In this document: piece after piece, positions 1 to 5,052 of the stretch
Layout of the letters: each line of letters begins with the position of its first letter
How positions within the stretch are numbered: the first letter of the stretch is position 1
Origin: an uncultured Planctomycetota bacterium
GTDB taxonomy: Bacteria > Planctomycetota > Planctomycetia > Pirellulales > UBA1268
DNA: 5,052 nt
Assembly (NCBI GenBank): GCA_905477565.1
Contig: CAJQGO010000182.1
Coordinates: forward strand, 1-5,052
Reading direction: 5' to 3'
Translations under genes and position numbers: made by a program
Notes under the pieces: model-generated
What the model was told of the DNA's origin: nothing
Databases searched by the model: none
Seen by the model: the letters and a program-made list of their open reading frames with translations, nothing else

Positions 1-1644
1 AAGCTTTATCGGCGATTCAATGCGAGTGAAAATGGGCTGGAGATGTATCAATTTGTCACAGTGCGTCGAGCACTTGCTGCGGCCATTGAAGTCGCTGTAG
101 CGGCGACCAATGATCAAGCTGCTGAGACGTATACAAAAAGAATTCAGAAACTTGGCGACTTGGTCAGGAAAGCAGCGAAGGACAAAACACCGAAGTCCCT
201 TGATGGCGTCGGTCCTCTCTTGGCTCGATTAGTGGAGTCTCGTCAGGCATCTGGTCTTGTCGCCAGGATACGGAGTGCAGTTGACCGTCCAAATCTTTAT
301 ATGAGTGTGAATGAAAGTCTTCTGTCATCAGCTGTCAATCGTGTCGTGGATCGCACGTCTCCTGTAAATGAAGTCGTGCTTGGAACACCAGTTCGCGGAA
401 CCGGTCACACAAGTGGATTGGTACTCCTTGATTTCCTTCCCTCTTCGCAGCGGGCGGTGACACAGTTGTCGTTTCAGGCAACAAATCTAGCGAATACCCG
501 GAGTACGAAGGGACCGGTTACGGTCTGTTCTGAAGGAGTAACTGAATTATCGGCTCAGAAGCGGATTTATATCGACGATGAGCGTGTGTGGGCTGATCCA
601 ACTGTTGCGTCTGCTTCGACAAAAACACGTATGACTGGAATCGGTATCAAAAGCCGATTCGGAAAGAATTTTATTCGTCGTGTTGCGTCAAAGAAGGTGT
701 CTCAGATGAAACCAAAAATTGAAGCAATTAGCGAAAGACGTGCTCAGGAGAGGGTCCGTCAGGAATTTGAAGCTGAGACGGCGGAGGCAATCGGTCAGGC
801 ATCACAAGATTACGAGCATAAGTTCCGACGACCTTTAAAGGCTCGTGGCTGGTATCCTGAATTACTTCGGATGAGCACGACAAATGAAAAACTTACTGTT
901 GTTGGTCGAAAAGCACTTCGTGATCAAATTGCAGCATTCACGGATCCTCCCAAAGTAGATGATGATGCAATTCTTTCAGTTCGGGTGCACGAAACACTCG
1001 TCAACAATGCTAGTGAGATTACCCTTGCAGGCCGAACAATCACTCAAGAATTTGTCGAAGAGCAATTAAAAGAGCGGGATGGTGAATTGCCGGAATCATT
1101 GACAAGTGATCCTGATCAGCCACCGTGGTCTATCACGTTTGCGAAAAAAAGGCCTGTGGAAATTAATTCAAACGACGGAAGTTTCAGGCTCACAATTCGT
1201 GGTAGTCGGTATACATCAGGTGATAGATCATTTCCCGCAATGGATATTTGGGTCGCATACAAAATTGATGCAGGAGGCAAAAACATTCGCCTTGTTCGAG
1301 ATGGTGATGTGCAAATTTATCCTCCAGGATTTGTTCCCGGTGGTGATAAAAAGCTGAGCGTTTCTGAAACTTCTTTGCGGCGAATTCTTCAAAAACGTTT
1401 CGGGAAAGTTTTCAAAGAGGTTGTTGATATTGAGTCACTGGAACTCCCCGATCAACTTGCTGCTGCAGGCCCTTTGCCAATGGAACAACTCGAAGCCCGA
1501 AAGGACGGATGGATGGCAATTGGGTGGCGAAAAAAGGATGAAAACTCAACGGGGAGCAAAGATTCAGTGGCAGGACTGGAAGTGCCAAATCAACTCGGAA
1601 GTCACCTGTGGATGCATGATTTTCTTCTTGTTGGTCAACAGTAA
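1..1644 (+). CDS. Large hypothetical protein, C-terminal part (5' end outside window)
   Basis: The frame is open from base 1 to the TAA at 1642-1644, giving 547 residues with no start required inside the window. The ATG at 43 is probably internal: the 14 codons before it are in frame and protein-like, and no well-spaced Shine-Dalgarno precedes it. I do not recognise a named domain; it resembles large uncharacterised proteins remembered from planctomycetes. Counting the lysine codon at base 1 as residue 1, residues 15-95 look helical. Residues 98-200 are beta-rich and begin V-N-E-S-L-L-S-S-A at 103-111. Residues 215-275 are highly charged and probably helical. Residues 322-511 are a second alpha/beta part with V-H-E-T-L-V-N-N-A at 329-337, ending in a G-W-M-A-I-G-W strand at 503-509. 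A low-complexity stretch and a short tail ending Q-Q follow. No membrane segment is visible; any signal peptide would lie upstream. The paired halves recall tandem lipid-binding (TULIP/BPI-like) proteins, but this is only a hypothesis. It is convergent with the SGNH gene. Confidence 0.85.
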   Translation, partial: KLYRRFNASENGLEMYQFVTVRRALAAAIEVAVAATNDQAAETYTKRIQKLGDLVRKAAKDKTPKSLDGVGPLLARLVESRQASGLVARIRSAVDRPNLYMSVNESLLSSAVNRVVDRTSPVNEVVLGTPVRGTGHTSGLVLLDFLPSSQRAVTQLSFQATNLANTRSTKGPVTVCSEGVTELSAQKRIYIDDERVWADPTVASASTKTRMTGIGIKSRFGKNFIRRVASKKVSQMKPKIEAISERRAQERVRQEFEAETAEAIGQASQDYEHKFRRPLKARGWYPELLRMSTTNEKLTVVGRKALRDQIAAFTDPPKVDDDAILSVRVHETLVNNASEITLAGRTITQEFVEEQLKERDGELPESLTSDPDQPPWSITFAKKRPVEINSNDGSFRLTIRGSRYTSGDRSFPAMDIWVAYKIDAGGKNIRLVRDGDVQIYPPGFVPGGDKKLSVSETSLRRILQKRFGKVFKEVVDIESLELPDQLAAAGPLPMEQLEARKDGWMAIGWRKKDENSTGSKDSVAGLEVPNQLGSHLWMHDFLLVGQQ

Positions 1645-1656
1645 GGCTGATTACTG
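1639..1656. terminator. Inverted repeat spanning both convergent stop codons (weak terminator candidate)
   Basis: CAGTAA at 1639-1644 and TTACTG at 1651-1656 are perfect reverse complements around a 6-base loop. Each arm contains the TAA stop of one of the two convergent genes, because both end in a Gln codon plus TAA. The stem is only 6 bp with two G-C pairs and has no T-run on either side, so it is a poor intrinsic terminator. It is listed because it is the only candidate structure where the two transcripts meet. Confidence 0.2.
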
Positions 1657-2607
1657 ATCCGAACGAATGAGTGCTGTGAGTCGGTTGGCTTCGGTAATTG
1701 CTTCATCAATTGGAAGCCCCTGAGGAACGCCAGGCCGACTGTGGCCGGCAGCGGAAATATAGGCGTTGCGAAGTATTTCGAGCCTTTGTGTGACGCGAGG
1801 CAAGAGCGGTTCAGCCCTTTGAGTGCTCCACGTTCTGGGCACACCCGCGTCATCCAGAATGGCTCGGCACATTGCCCAATGCCCTTCATGTCCAGGATGT
1901 ACTGTGTCTGGAGCAAAAACAAATGAAGGATTCGAAGCACGATTTAGTTCCAGTGCGTCTTTCATCGGGCCGTGAACATCTATGACCATCCAGCCGTTTT
2001 GTCGCATTGAAAGCAACCAGGCAGAGTATTGTTGAAGAACATCTTCATAGTCGGTTAAACCCGCAGGGCCACGCTTGTCTGGGCGTTGATCGTAGACAGG
2101 TGGGGTGAGATGAATGATCTTGGCCCCAATGCCCTCTACTTTTTCATGAAGGCGAATAGTGCCTTCTCGAAACTTAGTAAATCGTTCAGTATCAAAAGGC
2201 TGGTAAATGCCGCAGTTCATCCCGTAACAGGCTAGCACGACGTTAGGCCGACTGATTCGTAAAACCCTATCCAGGCGTTCGTGTAAATCAGGCCGTGGGA
2301 ATTTTCCACCGGCATGCCCGTTTTCAGAGAGACCGGAAACGGTTTCACTTGGGAGTGCCATATCGATCACTCGGGCAGAAGTGCCTGCTGTTTCCATCCA
2401 GCATGTGAGATACGAGACCCAGCGACCACTGAATGTGATAGAGTCTCCGAGGACGACAACTCGATCAGACTCGATAAGTAGTTGGCGTAGATTTGCCTCA
2501 GTTTTGTCAGGGCTGGCAGCATGTAGGCCATTCGGAGCAACTATAACAAGCCAGCCATAAGCGAACGCGCTCAATACAACTGGCCATAAACTTCTTTTTA
2601 TCTCCAC
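1651..2607 (-). CDS. Exported SGNH/GDSL-family hydrolase (esterase-like)
   Basis: This 318-residue protein has a Sec signal peptide: K4-R5, a hydrophobic core at about 7-24, and likely cleavage at L-H-A|A near residue 30. The mature part is an SGNH hydrolase, a family that cleaves ester bonds of acylated sugars, lipids or other small esters. Block I is G-D-S-I-T-F with nucleophile Ser56. Block II is L-P-S-E-T-V-S-G at 85-92. Block III is Y-G-M-N at 128-131, with Asn131 as oxyanion residue. Block V is D-T-V-H-P with Asp234 and His237. The triad is therefore complete. The usual block II glycine position appears to be Ala84, and Cys132 sits where related planctomycete proteins tend to have Asp. 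Residues 252-318 form a helical tail with G-H-S-R-P-G at 289-294, typical of the planctomycete subgroup. The start is GTG at 2605-2607, 6 bases after GGAG; the next Met is residue 71, too late to keep Ser56. It lies 13 bases after the propeller gene and is the last gene of the operon. Substrate is unknown. Confidence 0.9.
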   Translation of the reverse strand: MEIKRSLWPVVLSAFAYGWLVIVAPNGLHAASPDKTEANLRQLLIESDRVVVLGDSITFSGRWVSYLTCWMETAGTSARVIDMALPSETVSGLSENGHAGGKFPRPDLHERLDRVLRISRPNVVLACYGMNCGIYQPFDTERFTKFREGTIRLHEKVEGIGAKIIHLTPPVYDQRPDKRGPAGLTDYEDVLQQYSAWLLSMRQNGWMVIDVHGPMKDALELNRASNPSFVFAPDTVHPGHEGHWAMCRAILDDAGVPRTWSTQRAEPLLPRVTQRLEILRNAYISAAGHSRPGVPQGLPIDEAITEANRLTALIRSDQ

Positions 2608-2613
2608 GAATGA

Positions 2614-2620
2614 CTCCGCC
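2614..2620 (-). promoter_or_regulatory. Ribosome binding site of the SGNH hydrolase gene
   Basis: On the minus strand GGCGGAG is followed by 6 bases and then GTG at 2607. The core GGAG (2614-2617) is at ideal spacing and decides the non-ATG start. The site fills half of the 13-base gap after the upstream stop codon. Confidence 0.75.
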
Positions 2621-4279
2621 TTAGTCAGCTACTTTCTGTACAGGCTTAGCACCTTCTTTGATAGCAAAAAGATGGCTGCGGTTTGCGATATAGAGCGTCC
2701 CATTCGCTATGATTGGCGTCGTATACACGCTGTTACCCATGTTAATCTCTGCAACAAGGTCCATTTCCTTCGCCAGTTTAAAGATGCAAACGTCTCCGTC
2801 TTCATCACCAATGTAGACTTTGCCATCAACGATGAGAGGAGATCCCCAGCTCGCTGCCAGCATGTCGTATGTCCAATAAGGTTTTCCTGTTGAGACATCA
2901 AGGCAATGAAAAAGCCCGCTAAAGTCTGCAATGAAAAGTAAGCCGTCTTTGATTGCAACGGTTCCACAGGTCCTGTGCATTGTTTCTTCAAAACTAAGCT
3001 TGCCATTTCCATCAGCATCAAACCCCGGGTAATGCCAGACGGCTGCTGAGTTCGAGTTGGGGCGTGCAACTTCCCCATTTTCCTTGTTAATTGCCTGCAA
3101 GCGACGATGGGGCAGCGGAGTGTCTGGGTCCTCAAGGCTGATTGCAATTTCAGGGCTTGTGTCACCTCGTTTTGTTGGGTCGATACACCAAAGATGACCA
3201 ACGCCTTCACCATGTTCAGGGTCTTCACCAACCGCTATGTAAACAAGGCCTTTGTGAAATACAGGTGTGCCGATGATATGGTTTCGGTCTGCACGTCCAC
3301 CAAGTGAATATTTGGACTCCTTTGGGTTGCAATCAAACTGCCATAGGAGTTTTGGACCACCTTTTCCGTCTCCACGTGCATCAAAGCTATAGACCCAACC
3401 ATCACCACCGCCAAAAAAGACTTGTGGAACACCATCAACTTCAGCATATCCAGGGCTCGACCATTGCCCATGAAGGACATTTGGGCCCGGTGAGGCGTCT
3501 GTCCATAAAACTTTTCCATCTCTTTTATCAACACAGATAAAGCTTGGCGCGTTTGGATTCGGTAAATTTATATGGCCCTCATCGACCCCATTGCTTGTGT
3601 TTACAAAAAGAAGGTTACCTGCTGCTGTGACACTGCAAGAACACATATTGTGTTGCGACACACCGAGGGCGGTCATCATGTTTAATACCCACACGACATC
3701 TGCTTCAGTTTCAGCTTCTGTACTTTCTTCAGTGAAAGGACCATCGTTTTCTCCGTCTCGGAAGCCCTCGGTGTCGAGGCATTTGACCTCGCCACGACTG
3801 CTCACATACCAGAGTCGGTCACCTTCAACCAGAGGCGCGCAACAGATTCCTTGGAGCGGCCAGTCATGTACTCGGCCTGTTGGAAGCTTTTCACTTGAAT
3901 CCTGCCAGAGGAACGTCCCGTCAGTAACATCGAAAGCAATGAGGCAACCAAGGTCTACTTTTGCTGGATATCGCTCTATCCATCCATTGCCGTTATTGGT
4001 GCCCACAAAAACTTTTCCCTCCGAGATAACTGGATTGCCATAACTCTGGCTCCCAAGCGCGGCTACCCATGCAATATTTTTACTCGTATCTGCTTTCCAC
4101 GTTCCGGTTTCATAATCAAACTCACCAGGCTCCCATTCGGTCGGTATTCCAGTAGCATCGGACACATTATTCCGATGAGGTGAGCCGCCCCATTGGTTCC
4201 AATCATTGGCCGAAGCCAGATTGGCTAAAGAACTTACAACTATCGCTACTACGAAAACGGTGATATTCAAATATCTCAC
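2621..4279 (-). CDS. Exported PQQ-like beta-propeller protein with EF-hand loop
   Basis: This 552-residue protein has a Sec signal peptide (hydrophobic residues 6-19, cleavage at A-S-A|N-D after residue 24) followed by D-W-N-Q-W-G-G, a typical opening of planctomycete PQQ-like propellers. I count about eight blades, with strands near 81-128, 146-173, 213-263, 271-318, 336-372, 436-473, 478-505 and 518-543. Several carry the x-x-L-D-x-x-x-G-K-x-x-W signature (for example 459-469), as in BamB and quinoprotein dehydrogenases. A complete EF-hand loop (Asp421 to Glu432) is inserted between blades 5 and 6. The mature part has 12 cysteines, including vicinal Cys146-Cys147 and a C-S-C at 213-215. I see no cytochrome CxxCH motif and no proof of PQQ binding, so a structural or binding role is as likely as redox catalysis. 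The start is GTG at 4277-4279, overlapping the upstream stop as GTGA after a GGAGG site. It probably acts in the periplasm or cell envelope. Confidence 0.9.
   Translation of the reverse strand: MRYLNITVFVVAIVVSSLANLASANDWNQWGGSPHRNNVSDATGIPTEWEPGEFDYETGTWKADTSKNIAWVAALGSQSYGNPVISEGKVFVGTNNGNGWIERYPAKVDLGCLIAFDVTDGTFLWQDSSEKLPTGRVHDWPLQGICCAPLVEGDRLWYVSSRGEVKCLDTEGFRDGENDGPFTEESTEAETEADVVWVLNMMTALGVSQHNMCSCSVTAAGNLLFVNTSNGVDEGHINLPNPNAPSFICVDKRDGKVLWTDASPGPNVLHGQWSSPGYAEVDGVPQVFFGGGDGWVYSFDARGDGKGGPKLLWQFDCNPKESKYSLGGRADRNHIIGTPVFHKGLVYIAVGEDPEHGEGVGHLWCIDPTKRGDTSPEIAISLEDPDTPLPHRRLQAINKENGEVARPNSNSAAVWHYPGFDADGNGKLSFEETMHRTCGTVAIKDGLLFIADFSGLFHCLDVSTGKPYWTYDMLAASWGSPLIVDGKVYIGDEDGDVCIFKLAKEMDLVAEINMGNSVYTTPIIANGTLYIANRSHLFAIKEGAKPVQKVAD
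2984..3019 (-). other. EF-hand calcium-binding loop within the propeller protein
   Basis: Residues 421-432 read D-A-D-G-N-G-K-L-S-F-E-E. Asp at loop positions 1 and 3, Asn at 5, Gly at 6, a hydrophobic residue at 8, Ser at 9 and Glu at 12 match all canonical calcium-ligand positions. Only one EF-hand is visible, preceded by W-H-Y-P-G-F and followed directly by the next blade at M-H-R-T-C-G-T. Confidence 0.8.
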
Positions 4280-5052
4280 TGAGCGGCCTCCACCATGACG
4301 TTGTCAACATAAATCTCGGACATTTTTGAGTTTCCAAAGAACCCGGGACTGCCTCGCAGGTTACCATCTTTGTGAACTGCCTGAACGGTCCAGGCGTCAG
4401 GTTCTGGCATGCCTCGCGGCCATACCTTGCCTCGCAGAACGGCATCATTCCCTTGTGTTGTGGCCTCGAAAACTACCCGGTACCAGGTCCCAGCCTTCCA
4501 CTGAAAGGGGACCGTCTTTGAAAAGTGTGTGGCAACCTGTGGAGGCCAACTGCGAACCTGAAGCTGCTGGCTCGCCCCCATCAAATCAAGCGTATAACGT
4601 TGAGCAATTAGCCCCATGTCGGGTAAACGAGATGTTTGAAGATCAGTGCTGCCAGTCGGTTGCGTCAATCCTTGAGGCTGATTTGTGCCGTTACTATCAA
4701 GCGGAGCATTCGGTGTTCCAGTTTCCTCTGCACGAAGGTCGGCCGCGATAGAATAATTGTTGAGATTGGTCGGCCCAATCCATCCTTGGCTTCGAGTTCC
4801 CTTTGGGATGGTTGTAATCTTTACCATCGATTTTGAGCCATCGATCTCTCGCACAACATTTCGATATCGCATGCCAACCCACGGAAGTGGAGGCGCACCT
4901 TTTGGGAACCCACCTTTTGGGTCTGGCTCTAGATCAATGTCATCAAAAGTGAACTTCCATGGTAGAGGTGGCATTGAACGAACGCGTGCTGTTCCAGACA
5001 GTTCACCAATGCTGGCTGTGATAGTCGCGCCTGTATGTGCATTTTCCGGAGC
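4276..5052 (-). CDS. C-terminal concanavalin A/LamG-like domain of a probable PQQ-like propeller protein (5' end outside window)
   Basis: The frame is open from the window edge to the TGA at 4276-4278, giving 258 residues. The ATG at 4974 is not the likely start: 26 in-frame codons before it encode a beta-rich stretch (T-I-T-A-S-I-G-E-L-S-G-T-A-R-V-R) that looks like the end of a preceding Ig-like or propeller-linked domain. From residue 28 comes P-P-L-P-W-K-F-T-F-D-D, then W-V-G-M-R-Y-R, G-L-I-A-Q-R-Y-T-L-D-L, W-K-A-G-T-W-Y-R and V-L-R-G-K-V-W-P-R, ending I-Y-V-D-N-V-M-V. This order of strands is that of a concanavalin A/laminin-G-like jelly-roll. From memory, such a domain closes long planctomycete PQQ-like propeller proteins, so the missing N-terminal part is probably a propeller with a signal peptide; this is inference. 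A polar Thr/Gly/Pro/Gln/Asn-rich insert lies at about residues 109-141. Its stop overlaps the start of the next propeller gene by 4 bases, suggesting translational coupling. Confidence 0.8.
   Translation of the reverse strand, partial: APENAHTGATITASIGELSGTARVRSMPPLPWKFTFDDIDLEPDPKGGFPKGAPPLPWVGMRYRNVVREIDGSKSMVKITTIPKGTRSQGWIGPTNLNNYSIAADLRAEETGTPNAPLDSNGTNQPQGLTQPTGSTDLQTSRLPDMGLIAQRYTLDLMGASQQLQVRSWPPQVATHFSKTVPFQWKAGTWYRVVFEATTQGNDAVLRGKVWPRGMPEPDAWTVQAVHKDGNLRGSPGFFGNSKMSEIYVDNVMVEAAQ
4287..4292 (-). promoter_or_regulatory. Ribosome binding site of the PQQ-like propeller gene
   Basis: On the minus strand TGGAGG is followed by 7 bases and then GTG at 4279. The site lies inside the last codons of the upstream gene, so ribosomes ending there at the GTGA overlap can reinitiate. 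It supports GTG over the TTG at codon 4. Confidence 0.75.
4630..4728 (-). other. Low-complexity polar insert in the lectin-like domain
   Basis: About 33 codons (partial-protein residues 109-141) encode a segment made mostly of Thr, Gly, Pro, Asn, Gln and Ser, between the strand ending A-A-D-L-R-A and the conserved D-M-G-L-I-A-Q-R-Y strand. It is probably a flexible surface loop. No tandem repeat is visible at the DNA level. Confidence 0.6.

Noticed and set aside
43..45. ATG at 43 as the true start of the first gene
   Set aside because: The frame is open to the window edge with plausible coding sequence before it. The only GGAG-like bases abut the ATG directly with no spacer.
1645..1650. Promoter or small RNA between the convergent genes
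   Set aside because: The gap is only 6 bases and no -35/-10 pair or structured RNA is visible.
2707..3231. 174-codon open frame on the minus strand
   Set aside because: It lies wholly inside the propeller gene in another frame of the same strand, has no recognisable motif, and its composition is that of a frame shadow.
3591..4043. 150-codon open frame on the plus strand
   Set aside because: It is antisense to the conserved propeller coding sequence, and its Ser/Pro/Arg/Thr-rich translation has no domain or start signal. The 4326-4751 plus-strand frame is rejected for the same reason.
2621..4279. A true PQQ-dependent dehydrogenase
   Set aside because: The fold signatures fit, but the catalytic Asp and the full set of PQQ and calcium ligands could not be identified, and there is no CxxCH haem motif. 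Only the fold is called.
4972..4974. ATG (minus strand) at 4974 as the start of the lectin-like protein
   Set aside because: Twenty-six in-frame codons upstream encode a beta-rich stretch that fits the end of a preceding domain. An ATG start here would give a domain with no signal peptide and no recognisable ribosome binding site.
1..5052. CRISPR array, transposon ends, tRNA, toxin-antitoxin or phage defence genes
   Set aside because: No direct or terminal repeats, cloverleaf, transposase or effector motifs were seen. Four genes fill the window with no stretch over 13 bases unassigned.

Overview
The window is almost wholly coding: about 98% or more of its bases lie in four genes, two of which run off the ends. 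Moderate GC, three consecutive Sec-exported proteins, a PQQ-like beta-propeller opening with a D-W-x-Q-W-G-G motif, and an SGNH hydrolase with an L-P-S-E-T-V-S-G block II all point to a planctomycete (Pirellulaceae-like or a relative). This assignment comes from remembered family patterns, not from a search.

Layout: (1) 1-1644, plus strand: the C-terminal part of a large protein of unknown function. It has two halves joined by a charged helical segment, and each half carries a V-x-E-[ST]-L-type motif. (2) 1651-2607, minus strand: an exported SGNH/GDSL hydrolase. It converges on gene 1 with only 6 bases between the stop codons. (3) 2621-4279, minus strand: an exported PQQ-like propeller protein of about eight blades with a complete EF-hand calcium loop. 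(4) 4276-5052, minus strand: the C-terminal part of a further protein, ending in a concanavalin A/LamG-like domain that in planctomycetes usually follows another PQQ-like propeller.

The three minus-strand genes look like one operon, transcribed from beyond the right edge: gene 4, then gene 3 (4-base GTGA stop/start overlap), then gene 2 (13-base gap). Genes 2 and 3 both start at GTG with a clear Shine-Dalgarno sequence. The operon promoter is outside the window. Genes 2 and 3 have signal peptides and gene 4 very probably had one upstream, so the set likely acts in the periplasm or at the outer envelope. A shared task, such as modifying an acylated polysaccharide or a surface layer, is plausible but is inference only.

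I found no RNA genes, mobile elements, CRISPR arrays, tandem repeats or defence systems, and no clear evidence of a wholly new system. The most useful second looks are the internal repeat in gene 1, the active-site substitutions in the SGNH protein, the EF-hand and vicinal cysteines in the propeller, and the tightly coupled operon.
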